Shown: positions 1-8,076 of the stretch, in pieces
Position numbering within the stretch: position 1 is the stretch's first letter
Layout of the letters: the number at the start of each line of letters is the position of its first letter
NCBI RefSeq assembly: GCF_004116955.1
Contig: NZ_CP026362.1
Location: 412,501 to 476,500 of the forward strand
From: Bacillus vallismortis
GTDB taxonomy: Bacteria; Bacillota; Bacilli; Bacillales; Bacillaceae
Length of the DNA stretch: 64,000 nucleotides
Direction: 5' to 3'
Notes under the pieces: model-generated
The model's database searches: none
Told to the model about the DNA's origin: nothing
Seen by the model: only the letters and a program-made list of their open reading frames with translations
Translations under genes and position numbers: made by a program

Positions 1-66
1 GGTCTGAGGTGGAAGTGTGGCGACACATGGAGCTGACAGATACTAATCGATCGAGGACTTAACCAC
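1..66 (+). rRNA. 23S ribosomal RNA, 3' end (partial)
   Basis: The first ~66 bases match the conserved 3' tail of Bacillus 23S rRNA (…GATACTAATCGATCGAGG…). The rest lies left of the window. The 3' boundary is approximate, since maturation sites are not visible. A 127-base processed spacer separates it from the 5S gene, as in rrn operons of this group. Confidence 0.93.
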
Positions 67-193
67 ATTTTGATTGGTGTCACATCTGTTATCTAGTTTT
101 GAGAGAACACTCTCTAAAAGGCGGAAAGAAACTCCGCTAAGGGCTCTCACATCCTGTGAGAAACGCCCAGTACCTTCATCCTGAAGGCATTTG

Positions 194-309
<116 letters not shown>

Positions 310-331
310 AGTTGCACGCTAGTTCAATAAT

Positions 332-407
332 GGAGGATTAGCTCAGCTGGGAGAGCATCTGCCTTACAAGCAGAGGGTCGGCGGTTCGAGCCCGTCATCC
401 TCCACCA
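332..407 (+). tRNA. trnB-Val: tRNA-Val (TAC)
   Basis: First of the 21 tRNAs. Cloverleaf with anticodon TAC in loop CTTACAA and encoded CCA. Confidence 0.97.
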
Positions 408-439
408 TTCTTTATTGTACATATCGGTTTTACATATAC

Positions 440-515
<76 letters not shown>

Positions 516-552
516 CTTTTATATGATATAATATTCAAGTCTCTTGTAAGAA

Positions 553-628
553 GAGCCATTAGCTCAGTTGGTAGAGCATCTGACTTTTAATCAGAGGGTC
601 GAAGGTTCGAGTCCTTCATGGCTCACCA
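553..628 (+). tRNA. trnB-Lys: tRNA-Lys (TTT)
   Basis: Acceptor GAGCCAT pairs with ATGGCTC. Anticodon TTT, CCA encoded. Confidence 0.97.
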
Positions 629-638
629 TTTACATGTT

Positions 639-725
639 GCGGATGTGGCGGAATTGGCAGACGCGCTAGAATCAGGCTCTAGTGTCTTTACAGACGTGGG
701 GGTTCAAGTCCCTTCATCCGCACCA
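639..725 (+). tRNA. trnB-Leu1: tRNA-Leu (CAG)
   Basis: Class II tRNA of 87 bases with a long variable arm. Anticodon CAG in loop ATCAGGC, CCA encoded. Confidence 0.96.
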
Positions 726-730
726 TTTCT

Positions 731-805
731 GCGGAAGTAGTTCAGTGGTAGAACACCACCTTGCCAAGGTGGGGGTCGCGGGTTCGAATCCCGTCTTCCG
801 CTCCA
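731..805 (+). tRNA. trnB-Gly1: tRNA-Gly (GCC)
   Basis: Anticodon GCC in loop CTTGCCAAG, discriminator T, CCA encoded. Confidence 0.97.
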
Positions 806-819
806 ACTATACCATCCAC

Positions 820-905
820 GCCGGGGTGGTGGAATTGGCAGACACACAGGACTTAAAATCCTGCGGTAGGTGACTACCGTGCCGGTTCAAGTCCGGCCCT
901 CGGCA
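820..905 (+). tRNA. trnB-Leu2: tRNA-Leu (TAA)
   Basis: Class II tRNA with anticodon TAA. Acceptor GCCGGGG pairs with CCTCGGC (one G·T), discriminator A. The next bases are TTA, so the CCA end is not encoded and must be added by nucleotidyltransferase. Confidence 0.95.
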
Positions 906-914
906 TTAAGTTTT

Positions 915-991
915 GCGCCCGTAGCTCAATTGGATAGAGCGTTTGACTACGGATCAAAAGGTTAGGGGTTCGACTCCTCTCGGGCGCGCCA
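915..991 (+). tRNA. trnB-Arg: tRNA-Arg (ACG)
   Basis: Anticodon ACG, whose first base is expected to be edited to inosine. Acceptor GCGCCCG pairs with CGGGCGC; CCA encoded. Confidence 0.97.
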
Positions 992-1006
992 TGATCTACA
1001 TGAAAT

Positions 1007-1083
1007 CGGGAAGTAGCTCAGCTTGGTAGAGCACATGGTTTGGGACCATGGGGTCGCAGGTTCGAATCCTGTCTTCCCGACCA
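1007..1083 (+). tRNA. trnB-Pro: tRNA-Pro (TGG)
   Basis: Anticodon TGG in loop TTTGGGA. Acceptor CGGGAAG pairs with CTTCCCG; CCA encoded. Confidence 0.97.
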
Positions 1084-1088
1084 TTCTT

Positions 1089-1161
1089 GGGGCCTTAGCT
1101 CAGCTGGGAGAGCGCCTGCTTTGCACGCAGGAGGTCAGCGGTTCGATCCCGCTAGGCTCCA
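1089..1161 (+). tRNA. trnB-Ala: tRNA-Ala (TGC)
   Basis: Anticodon TGC. Acceptor GGGGCCT pairs with AGGCTCC, discriminator A. The following bases are CTT, so CCA is not encoded. Confidence 0.95.
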
Positions 1162-1181
1162 CTTGGTTTCAATAAATATTT

Positions 1182-1258
1182 GGCGGTGTAGCTCAGCTGG
1201 CTAGAGCGTACGGTTCATACCCGTGAGGTCGGGGGTTCGATCCCCTCCGCCGCTACCA
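1182..1258 (+). tRNA. trnB-Met1: tRNA-Met (CAT), elongator
   Basis: Anticodon CAT in loop TTCATAC. A fully paired acceptor GGCGGTG marks it as an elongator and not an initiator; CCA encoded. Confidence 0.9.
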
Positions 1259-1260
1259 AT

Positions 1261-1337
1261 GGACCTTTAGCTCAGTTGGTTAGAGCAGACGGCTCATAAC
1301 CGTCCGGTCGTAGGTTCGAGTCCTACAAGGTCCACCA
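1261..1337 (+). tRNA. trnB-Ile1: tRNA-Ile2 (CAT, lysidine-modified)
   Basis: CAT anticodon in loop CTCATAA. Body and acceptor GGACCTT resemble the minor isoleucine tRNA whose C34 is converted to lysidine by TilS, so it probably reads AUA. The identity rests on resemblance. Methionine is the alternative reading. Confidence 0.8.
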
Positions 1338-1343
1338 CTATAC

Positions 1344-1436
1344 GGAGGAATACCCAAGTCTGGCTGAAGGGATCGGTCTTGAAAACCGACAGGGGTGTCA
1401 AAGCCCGCGGGGGTTCGAATCCCTCTTCCTCCGCCA
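1344..1436 (+). tRNA. trnB-Ser1: tRNA-Ser (TGA)
   Basis: Class II tRNA of 93 bases with a long variable arm. Anticodon TGA, CCA encoded. Confidence 0.96.
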
Positions 1437-1453
1437 TATCTATTCTTAATCAT

Positions 1454-1531
<78 letters not shown>

Positions 1532-1598
1532 AATATGCGAATAAAAAATGAAGTGCCCGAAGGGCTCAATAAAAAAGATTCACATGTACTATTAAAAT

Positions 1599-1675
1599 GG
1601 TCCGGTAGTTCAGTTGGTTAGAATGCCTGCCTGTCACGCAGGAGGTCGCGGGTTCGAGTCCCGTCCGGACCGCCA
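1599..1675 (+). tRNA. trnB-Asp: tRNA-Asp (GTC)
   Basis: Anticodon GTC in loop CTGTCAC. Acceptor GGTCCGG pairs with CCGGACC; CCA encoded. Confidence 0.97.
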
Positions 1676-1690
1676 TTTAAATAATACTTA

Positions 1691-1766
<76 letters not shown>

Positions 1767-1784
1767 TTTATCAATATATATTTT

Positions 1785-1861
1785 GGCGGTTGTGGCGAAG
1801 TGGTTAACGCACCAGATTGTGGCTCTGGCATTCGTGGGTTCGATTCCCATCAATCGCCCCA
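1785..1861 (+). tRNA. trnB-His: tRNA-His (GTG)
   Basis: Anticodon GTG. An extra 5' G at 1785 pairs with C73, the G-1 identity element of histidine tRNAs; CCA encoded. Confidence 0.96.
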
Positions 1862-1871
1862 AATAAAAATT

Positions 1872-1945
1872 GCGGGTGTAGTTTAGTGGTAAAACCTCAG
1901 CCTTCCAAGCTGATGTCGTGGGTTCGATTCCCATCACCCGCTCCA
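1872..1945 (+). tRNA. trnB-Gly2: tRNA-Gly (TCC)
   Basis: Anticodon TCC in loop CTTCCAA. Acceptor GCGGGTG pairs with CACCCGC; CCA encoded. Confidence 0.97.
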
Positions 1946-1960
1946 TTTCTATATTGTCAT

Positions 1961-2037
<77 letters not shown>

Positions 2038-2049
2038 TGACTTTTATAT

Positions 2050-2124
2050 TCCACAGTAGCTCAGTGGTAGAGCTATCGGCTGTTAACCGATCGGTCGCAG
2101 GTTCGAATCCTGCCTGTGGAGCCA
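2050..2124 (+). tRNA. trnB-Asn: tRNA-Asn (GTT)
   Basis: Anticodon GTT in loop CTGTTAA. Acceptor TCCACAG pairs with CTGTGGA; CCA encoded. Confidence 0.97.
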
Positions 2125-2127
2125 AAT

Positions 2128-2218
2128 GGAGAAGTACTCAAGTGGCTGAAGAGGCGCCCCTGCTAAGGGTGTAGGTCGTGTAAGCGGCGCGAGGGTTCAA
2201 ATCCCTCCTTCTCCGCCA
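2128..2218 (+). tRNA. trnB-Ser2: tRNA-Ser (GCT)
   Basis: Class II tRNA with anticodon GCT. It starts only three bases after the CCA of tRNA-Asn; CCA encoded. Confidence 0.96.
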
Positions 2219-2248
2219 TATAATGAAAAATGGAAGTCTTCACTCATC

Positions 2249-2320
2249 GGCCCGTTGGTCAAGCGGTTAAGACACCGCCCTTTCACGGCGGTAACACGGG
2301 TTCGAATCCCGTACGGGTCA
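2249..2320 (+). tRNA. trnB-Glu: tRNA-Glu (TTC)
   Basis: Last tRNA of the cluster. Anticodon TTC. Acceptor GGCCCGT pairs with ACGGGTC, discriminator A. The next bases TCC mean CCA is not encoded. Confidence 0.95.
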
Positions 2321-2324
2321 TCCC

Positions 2325-2357
2325 AAAAACCTTGCATATCCTGCAAGGTTTTTTATT
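2325..2357 (+). terminator. Terminator of the rrn-trnB operon
   Basis: Inverted repeat AACCTTGCA / TGCAAGGTT followed by a T-rich tract, five bases after tRNA-Glu. Confidence 0.9.
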
Positions 2358-2463
2358 TTATCATCATGTTATGCCTTAGATTTCGTTCTTATTCTATAAA
2401 CAGCCAACAAAAATCTCCATATCTTTTGTTTTTCTTCGGAAAAAGAAGTTAAATGTCAATAAG

Positions 2464-2495
2464 TATAAGCGCTTTCATGAAAGGGCTTTTTTTTA
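2464..2495 (+). promoter_or_regulatory. Palindrome and T-run upstream of glgB (cre-like or terminator-like)
   Basis: AGCGCTTT…GAAAGGGCT can form a hairpin (one G·G mismatch) followed by eight T residues. Read on the minus strand, TGAAAGCGCTTATA (2464-2477) matches the catabolite-response element consensus except near its last bases. Sequence alone does not decide between a CcpA site and an attenuator. No clear SigA promoter was found between here and glgB. In B. subtilis the glg operon is reported to be SigE-dependent, and I could not place that promoter confidently. Confidence 0.4.
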
Positions 2496-2549
2496 TTTCT
2501 GCGAATAAATATTATAAATGAAAACTATGATGTCAGAAAGGATGATTAC

Positions 2550-4424
2550 ATGGCCGCCGCCAGCCCGTCAGCACATGATGTTTATCTTTTTCACGAAGGC
2601 AGTCTGTATAGAAGCTATCAACTATTTGGCTCGCATTATCGCGAGCTGAATGGCCAAAGCGGATATGAATTCTGTGTGTGGGCGCCTCATGCGTCAGTAG
2701 TTCGAGTGGCTGGGGATTTTAACAGCTGGTCAGGAGAACAGCATGTGATGCATAGAGTGAATGATAACGGCATTTGGACGTTATTTATTCCAGGTCTAGA
2801 GCAACAGGAACGATATAAATATGAAATCGTGACTCATAGCGGTGAGATTAGGCTGAAAGCAGATCCATACGCCTTTTATTCAGAAGTCCGGCCTCACACA
2901 GCATCACTTACGTACAATCTGACGGGATATAAATGGAAAGACCAAAAATGGCAAAAGAAACAACAGGATATGACGCTGTATGAGAAACCTATTTTTATTT
3001 ATGAACTGCATCTTGGGTCTTGGAAGAAACATTCTGATGGCAGGCATTATACCTATAAAGATTTAAGCCAGTCGCTTATTCCTTATATCAAAAAGCATGG
3101 GTTTACCCATATCGAACTGCTTCCGGTGTATGAGCATCCTTATGATCGTTCATGGGGATATCAAGGAACGGGTTATTACAGCCCGACAAGCAGGTTTGGC
3201 ACGCCGCATGATCTGATGAAGTTTGTGGATGAATGCCATCAAGAGAACATCGGAGTCATTCTGGATTGGGTTCCGGGACATTTTTGTAAAGATGCACATG
3301 GCCTTTATATGTTTGATGGAGAGCCTCTTTATGAATATCAAGATGAACGTGATCGGGAGAACGGGCTATGGGGCACAGCTAACTTTGATCTGGGAAAACC
3401 GGAAGTTCATAGTTTTTTAATTTCTAATGCGTTGTACTGGGCGGAACTCTATCATATAGATGGACTTAGGGTTGATGCAGTGGCTAACATCCTGTATTGG
3501 CCAAATCAGGATGAACGCCATCCGAATCCATATGCTGTTGAATTTCTACAAAAACTTAATCAAACAATGAGAGAGGCATATCCGCATGTCATAATGATTG
3601 CGGAAGATTCGACGGAATGGCCTCACGTGACAAGTGCCGCTGAGGAAGGAGGGCTCGGTTTTCATTTTAAATGGAATATGGGCTGGATGAATGACGTACT
3701 GACATACATGGAAACGCCCCCAGAAGAAAGGCGGTATTGTCATCAGCTTATTTCTTTTTCATTATTGTATGCGTTTAGTGAACATTTTGTATTGCCGTTT
3801 TCACATGATGAAGTCGTTTACGGCAAAAAATCAATTCTTAATAAAATGCCTGGCGACTATTGGCAGAAATTTGCCCAGTATCGTCTTTTGCTCGGTTATA
3901 TGACGGCTCACCCCGGTAAGAAATTGATTTTTATGGGTTCAGAATTTGCCCAATTTGATGAATGGAAAGACACAGAGCAGCTTGATTGGTTTTTGGACTC
4001 CTTCCCCATGCATCGGAAAGCCAGCGTTTTTACGCAAGATCTTCTCCGCTTTTATCAAAAAAGCAAAATCCTTTATGAACATGACCATCGTGCACAGTCG
4101 TTTGAATGGATTGATGTCCATAATGACGAACAATCGATCTTTTCTTTTATTCGTTACGGCAAAAAGTACGGTGAGGCGCTTGTCATCATTTGTAATTTTA
4201 CACCCGCGGTCTATCAGCAATATGATGTTGGTGTTCCTTTTCTTACCCAATATATCGAGGTCCTGAACAGCGACAGAGAAGCATATGGAGGCTCAGGGCA
4301 AATCAACAAAAAGCCGTTAACGGCCAAAAAGGGAGCTTTACATCATAAACCGGGTTATATCACAATGACCATCCCCCCTTACGGCATTTCGATTTTACGG
4401 GCGGTTAAAAAAGAGGAGAGATGA
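2550..4424 (+). CDS. glgB: 1,4-alpha-glucan branching enzyme GlgB
   Basis: Transfers alpha-1,4 chains to alpha-1,6 positions to branch glycogen in the cytoplasm. The 624 residues carry an N-terminal CBM48-type beta-sandwich (about 35-115), then a GH13 barrel. Visible catalytic residues are Asp309 in GLRVDAV, Glu352 in MIAEDST and Asp420 in SHDEV. Length is close to the ~627-residue B. subtilis protein. The C-terminus is a few residues shorter and ends in RAVKKEER. The start has SD AGAAAGGA about ten bases upstream. First gene of glgBCDAP; glgC begins four bases after its stop, so the two are probably coupled. Confidence 0.97.
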   Translation: MAAASPSAHDVYLFHEGSLYRSYQLFGSHYRELNGQSGYEFCVWAPHASVVRVAGDFNSWSGEQHVMHRVNDNGIWTLFIPGLEQQERYKYEIVTHSGEIRLKADPYAFYSEVRPHTASLTYNLTGYKWKDQKWQKKQQDMTLYEKPIFIYELHLGSWKKHSDGRHYTYKDLSQSLIPYIKKHGFTHIELLPVYEHPYDRSWGYQGTGYYSPTSRFGTPHDLMKFVDECHQENIGVILDWVPGHFCKDAHGLYMFDGEPLYEYQDERDRENGLWGTANFDLGKPEVHSFLISNALYWAELYHIDGLRVDAVANILYWPNQDERHPNPYAVEFLQKLNQTMREAYPHVIMIAEDSTEWPHVTSAAEEGGLGFHFKWNMGWMNDVLTYMETPPEERRYCHQLISFSLLYAFSEHFVLPFSHDEVVYGKKSILNKMPGDYWQKFAQYRLLLGYMTAHPGKKLIFMGSEFAQFDEWKDTEQLDWFLDSFPMHRKASVFTQDLLRFYQKSKILYEHDHRAQSFEWIDVHNDEQSIFSFIRYGKKYGEALVIICNFTPAVYQQYDVGVPFLTQYIEVLNSDREAYGGSGQINKKPLTAKKGALHHKPGYITMTIPPYGISILRAVKKEER

Positions 4425-4428
4425 AATC

Positions 4429-5571
4429 ATGAAAAAACAATGTGTGGCCATGCTCCTTGCCGGCGGGAAGGGCAGCCGTCTCAACGGTTTAACAAAACAT
4501 ATGGCGAAACCGGCTGTATCTTTTGGGGGGAAATACAGGATTATTGATTTTACGCTCAGCAACTGTTCCAATTCTGGTATTGACACAGTGGGGATTTTAA
4601 CACAATATCAGCCGCTCGAGCTGAATTCCTATATTGGCATCGGCAGTGCATGGGACCTTGACAGATATAATGGCGGCGTGACGGTTTTACCTCCCTATGC
4701 CAAGTCATCTGAGGTCAAATGGTATAAAGGGACGGCAAGCGCCATTTATGAAAATCTCAATTATTTAAAACAGTATGATCCTGAGTATGTGCTGATTTTA
4801 TCTGGAGATCACATCTACAAGATGGACTACGGCAAAATGCTTGATTTTCATATTGAAAAGAATGCGGATGTAACGATTTCTGTTATTGAAGTGGGCTGGG
4901 AGGAAGCAAGCCGGTTCGGCATTATGAAGACCAATGCAGATGGGACGATTACACGTTTCGATGAAAAGCCCCAATTCCCAAAGAGCAATCTCGCCTCAAT
5001 GGGAATTTATATATTCAATTGGCCGCTTTTGAAACAGTACCTCGAGATGGATGACCGGAACCCGTATTCAAGCCACGACTTCGGCAAAGACATTATTCCT
5101 TTGCTTTTAGAGGAGAAAAAGAAGCTATCTGCTTATCCGTTCAAAGGATATTGGAAGGATGTCGGAACAGTGCAGAGTTTGTGGGAAGCCAATATGGATC
5201 TGTTAAAAGAAGACTCGGAGTTAAAGCTGTTTGAACGGAAATGGAAAATTTACTCCGTTAATCCGAATCAGCCTCCGCAATTTATTTCATCTGACGCGCA
5301 GGTTCATGATTCGCTTGTGAACGAAGGCTGTGTTGTGTATGGAAATGTGTCTCATTCCGTTCTTTTTCAAGGTGTTACTGTCGGTAAGCATGCGACTGTC
5401 ACATCGTCGGTTATTATGCCGGATGTGACGATCGGCGAGCATGTAGTGATTGAAAATGCCATTGTTCCTAATGGCATGGTGCTTCCAGATGGCGCAGTGA
5501 TTCGGTCCGAAAAAGACATTCAGGAGGTGCTGCTCGTTTCAGAGGAATTTGTAGAAAAAGAATTGATCTAA
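4429..5571 (+). CDS. glgC: Glucose-1-phosphate adenylyltransferase, catalytic subunit GlgC
   Basis: Makes ADP-glucose from glucose-1-phosphate and ATP, the committed step of glycogen synthesis. The 380 residues begin with the nucleotidyltransferase signature [22 protein letters not shown] holds the metal-binding Asp region. A C-terminal left-handed beta-helix (about 295-365, with repeats such as [19 protein letters not shown]) follows. In Bacillus it works with GlgD, encoded next. Its SD (GAGGAGAG) lies inside the end of glgB. Confidence 0.97.
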   Translation: MKKQCVAMLLAGGKGSRLNGLTKHMAKPAVSFGGKYRIIDFTLSNCSNSGIDTVGILTQYQPLELNSYIGIGSAWDLDRYNGGVTVLPPYAKSSEVKWYKGTASAIYENLNYLKQYDPEYVLILSGDHIYKMDYGKMLDFHIEKNADVTISVIEVGWEEASRFGIMKTNADGTITRFDEKPQFPKSNLASMGIYIFNWPLLKQYLEMDDRNPYSSHDFGKDIIPLLLEEKKKLSAYPFKGYWKDVGTVQSLWEANMDLLKEDSELKLFERKWKIYSVNPNQPPQFISSDAQVHDSLVNEGCVVYGNVSHSVLFQGVTVGKHATVTSSVIMPDVTIGEHVVIENAIVPNGMVLPDGAVIRSEKDIQEVLLVSEEFVEKELI

Positions 5572-5593
5572 TACTGAAGAGGAGGCAGAGCCA

Positions 5594-6625
5594 TTGTTCA
5601 ATAACCAAATGTTAGGTGTTATAGATGAAACCACATATAAGCATTCTCTTCAGGATTTAACGGCACAGCGGTCGCTGGGGGCGATTCCTTTTGCCGGAAG
5701 GTACCGCCTGATCGATTTTATGCTATCCAACATGGTGAATGCGGATATTAGGAGTGTCGCAATTTTTCCGAAGTATCGCTATCGTTCGCTTATGGATCAT
5801 CTTGGAGCGGGCAAGGAATGGGATTTGCATCGGAAAAAGGATGGCCTCTTTTTTTTCCCGTCGCCCCACCTTCACCAAGAATATGATGAATTCGGTTCCT
5901 TTCGACAGTTTTCCGACCATCTTGATTACTTCCGCAGAAGCACACAACAGTATGCTGTCATCTCCAACAGTCATACCGTATGCAACATTCAATTTCAATA
6001 TGTGCTGAAACGCCATATGGAGATTGGCTGCGACGTCACCGAGGTATTTCAGGACGGCCAATCGCTGCAAATCTATATCATGTCTACAACGCTTTTACAG
6101 GATCTGATTTACGGACATAGTGAAAAAGGCTATAAAACCATTCATGAAGCTGTCGAAAAAGAATCCTCCTCATTGAGCATTTGCCCGTATGAATATTCAG
6201 GTTATTCCGCTGTCATTGATTCGGTAGAAAAGTATTATACCCACAGTATGGAGCTCATTCAGCCTCGGTTTTGGCAGCAGGTGTTTTTGCCGCAGCAGCC
6301 GATTTATACAAAAGTAAAGGATGAGCCGCCGACGAAATACGGAAAGCACAGCAGTGTCAAACATTCCTTGGTGGCAAACGGCTGTGTGCTTGAAGGAGAG
6401 GTTGAAAACTGCATTTTGTTCAGGGGGATTCATGTCGGAAAGGGAACGAAGCTGAAAAACTGCATTATTATGCAAAAAACACAGATTGGCGAGGATTGTC
6501 TGTTAGAGCAGGTGATTTCTGATAAGGACGTTAAAATCGGCAATTCGACTGAGGCTGCGGGAACAGCCGAACAGCCGCTGGTATTAAGAAAAGGGTTTGT
6601 CCAAGGAGAGCTGATGAATTCTTGA
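5594..6625 (+). CDS. glgD: Glycogen biosynthesis protein GlgD (regulatory ADP-Glc pyrophosphorylase subunit)
   Basis: GlgC paralogue of 343 residues that lacks the GGxGxRL nucleotide-binding loop at its N-terminus (it has LTAQRSLGAIPFAGRYRLIDF instead). It is therefore expected to be a non-catalytic subunit that stimulates GlgC. A beta-helix is retained at the C-terminus. The start is TTG at 5594 behind SD GAGGAGG; no better-placed ATG exists. The stop overlaps the glgA start (TTGA). Confidence 0.94.
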   Translation: MFNNQMLGVIDETTYKHSLQDLTAQRSLGAIPFAGRYRLIDFMLSNMVNADIRSVAIFPKYRYRSLMDHLGAGKEWDLHRKKDGLFFFPSPHLHQEYDEFGSFRQFSDHLDYFRRSTQQYAVISNSHTVCNIQFQYVLKRHMEIGCDVTEVFQDGQSLQIYIMSTTLLQDLIYGHSEKGYKTIHEAVEKESSSLSICPYEYSGYSAVIDSVEKYYTHSMELIQPRFWQQVFLPQQPIYTKVKDEPPTKYGKHSSVKHSLVANGCVLEGEVENCILFRGIHVGKGTKLKNCIIMQKTQIGEDCLLEQVISDKDVKIGNSTEAAGTAEQPLVLRKGFVQGELMNS

Positions 6626-8076
6626 AGATATTGTTTGCTGTATCAGAATGTACGCCGTTTGTTAAGTCAGGAGGCCTTGCCGATGTAGCAGGTGCTCTGC
6701 CAAAGGCACTTGCGCGATTAGGCAATGAAGTAACTGTGATGCTGCCGAAATACAGCCAAATACCTGAACGATGGAAGAAGCGCATGAGAAAAATAGCTGA
6801 ATGTACAGTGGCCGTCGGCTGGCGCCAGCAATATTGCGGAATTGAACATATGGCCGATGATGATGTGAATTATTACTTCATCGACAATGAATATTATTTT
6901 AAGAGGGATTCGCTGTACGGGCATTATGATGATGGTGAACGGTTTGCTTTTTTTTCAAGAGCTGTGCTGGAAGCTGCTGAAGCCGTGAATGTTCAGGCCG
7001 ATATTGTTCATACTCATGATTGGCATACAGCGATGGTCAATTATTTGCTAAAAGAGGAATACAGAGCGCATCCTTTTTATGAACAGATGAAAAGCGTACT
7101 CACGATCCACAACCTCCAGTTTCAAGGCATATTTCCTCCTGATGTCACACATGACTTGCTGGGGCTTGATATGGATCATTTTCATTTTGAAAGGTTAGAA
7201 TGCAACGGATTCGTTAATTTTATGAAGGCAGGCATCATTGCAGCTGATCATGTGACAACTGTAAGCCCCACTTACAGAAATGAAATATTGACGCCGTATT
7301 ACGGTGAACAGCTGGAGCGGGTTTTGCAATATAGGGAAAATGACATAACCGGCATATTAAACGGCATTGATGATACGTTTTATCATCCTAAAAACGATCC
7401 CTATATAGAGGCGCACTATGATGCAGACCACCTAACATGCAAGGAAGAAAATAAAACGCAGCTGCAGCGGCGGATGGGGCTACCTGAGCGAAATGATATT
7501 CCGCTGATCAGCATGGTGACAAGGCTCACGAAACAAAAGGGACTTGATCTTGTCCGCAGGATTATGCACGAACTTCTTGAAGAACATGACATACAGCTGA
7601 TTGTGCTGGGCACGGGGGAGCGTGAATTTGAAGATTATTTCCGGTATGCAGAATTTGCTTTTCATGAGAAGTGCAGAGCGTATATTGGATTTGATGAGCC
7701 GCTTGCCCATCAAATTTACGCGGGCTCTGATTTATTTTTAATGCCGTCAAAGTTTGAGCCGTGCGGCTTGGGGCAGCTCATTGCTCTCCAATATGGCGCC
7801 ATTCCGATCGTCAGGGAGACGGGCGGTCTTTACGATACAGTCCGTGCCTATCAGGAGGAAGAGAGAACGGGCAATGGCTTTACGTTTTCCGCTTTCAATG
7901 CGCATGATCTTAAATTCACAATCGAGAGGGCACTGTCGTTTTATCCCCAAAAGGATGTATGGAAGAGCATCATGAAGACCGCAATGAATGCAGATTACAG
8001 CTGGAAGCATTCAGCTAAAGAGTATCAGCGCATTTTCGAGTATGTGACAAGGAGTGGACGGGATGTTCTCGAGTAA
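6622..8076 (+). CDS. glgA: Glycogen synthase GlgA
   Basis: GT5 family ADP-glucose:glucan transferase that extends the glycogen chain. The 484 residues start with KSGGLADVAG (Lys15 of the KxGG ADP-glucose-binding motif) and carry THDWHTA and, near the C-terminus, PSKFEPCGLGQLIALQYG, a two-domain GT-B fold. It starts with TTG overlapping the glgD stop by four bases, with SD AAGGAGA just upstream. It overlaps glgP by 14 bases, so translational coupling runs through the operon. Confidence 0.97.
   Translation: MKILFAVSECTPFVKSGGLADVAGALPKALARLGNEVTVMLPKYSQIPERWKKRMRKIAECTVAVGWRQQYCGIEHMADDDVNYYFIDNEYYFKRDSLYGHYDDGERFAFFSRAVLEAAEAVNVQADIVHTHDWHTAMVNYLLKEEYRAHPFYEQMKSVLTIHNLQFQGIFPPDVTHDLLGLDMDHFHFERLECNGFVNFMKAGIIAADHVTTVSPTYRNEILTPYYGEQLERVLQYRENDITGILNGIDDTFYHPKNDPYIEAHYDADHLTCKEENKTQLQRRMGLPERNDIPLISMVTRLTKQKGLDLVRRIMHELLEEHDIQLIVLGTGEREFEDYFRYAEFAFHEKCRAYIGFDEPLAHQIYAGSDLFLMPSKFEPCGLGQLIALQYGAIPIVRETGGLYDTVRAYQEEERTGNGFTFSAFNAHDLKFTIERALSFYPQKDVWKSIMKTAMNADYSWKHSAKEYQRIFEYVTRSGRDVLE

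Noticed and set aside
682..873. 63-residue plus-strand frame through tRNA-Leu/Gly/Leu
   Set aside because: Entirely inside tRNA genes.
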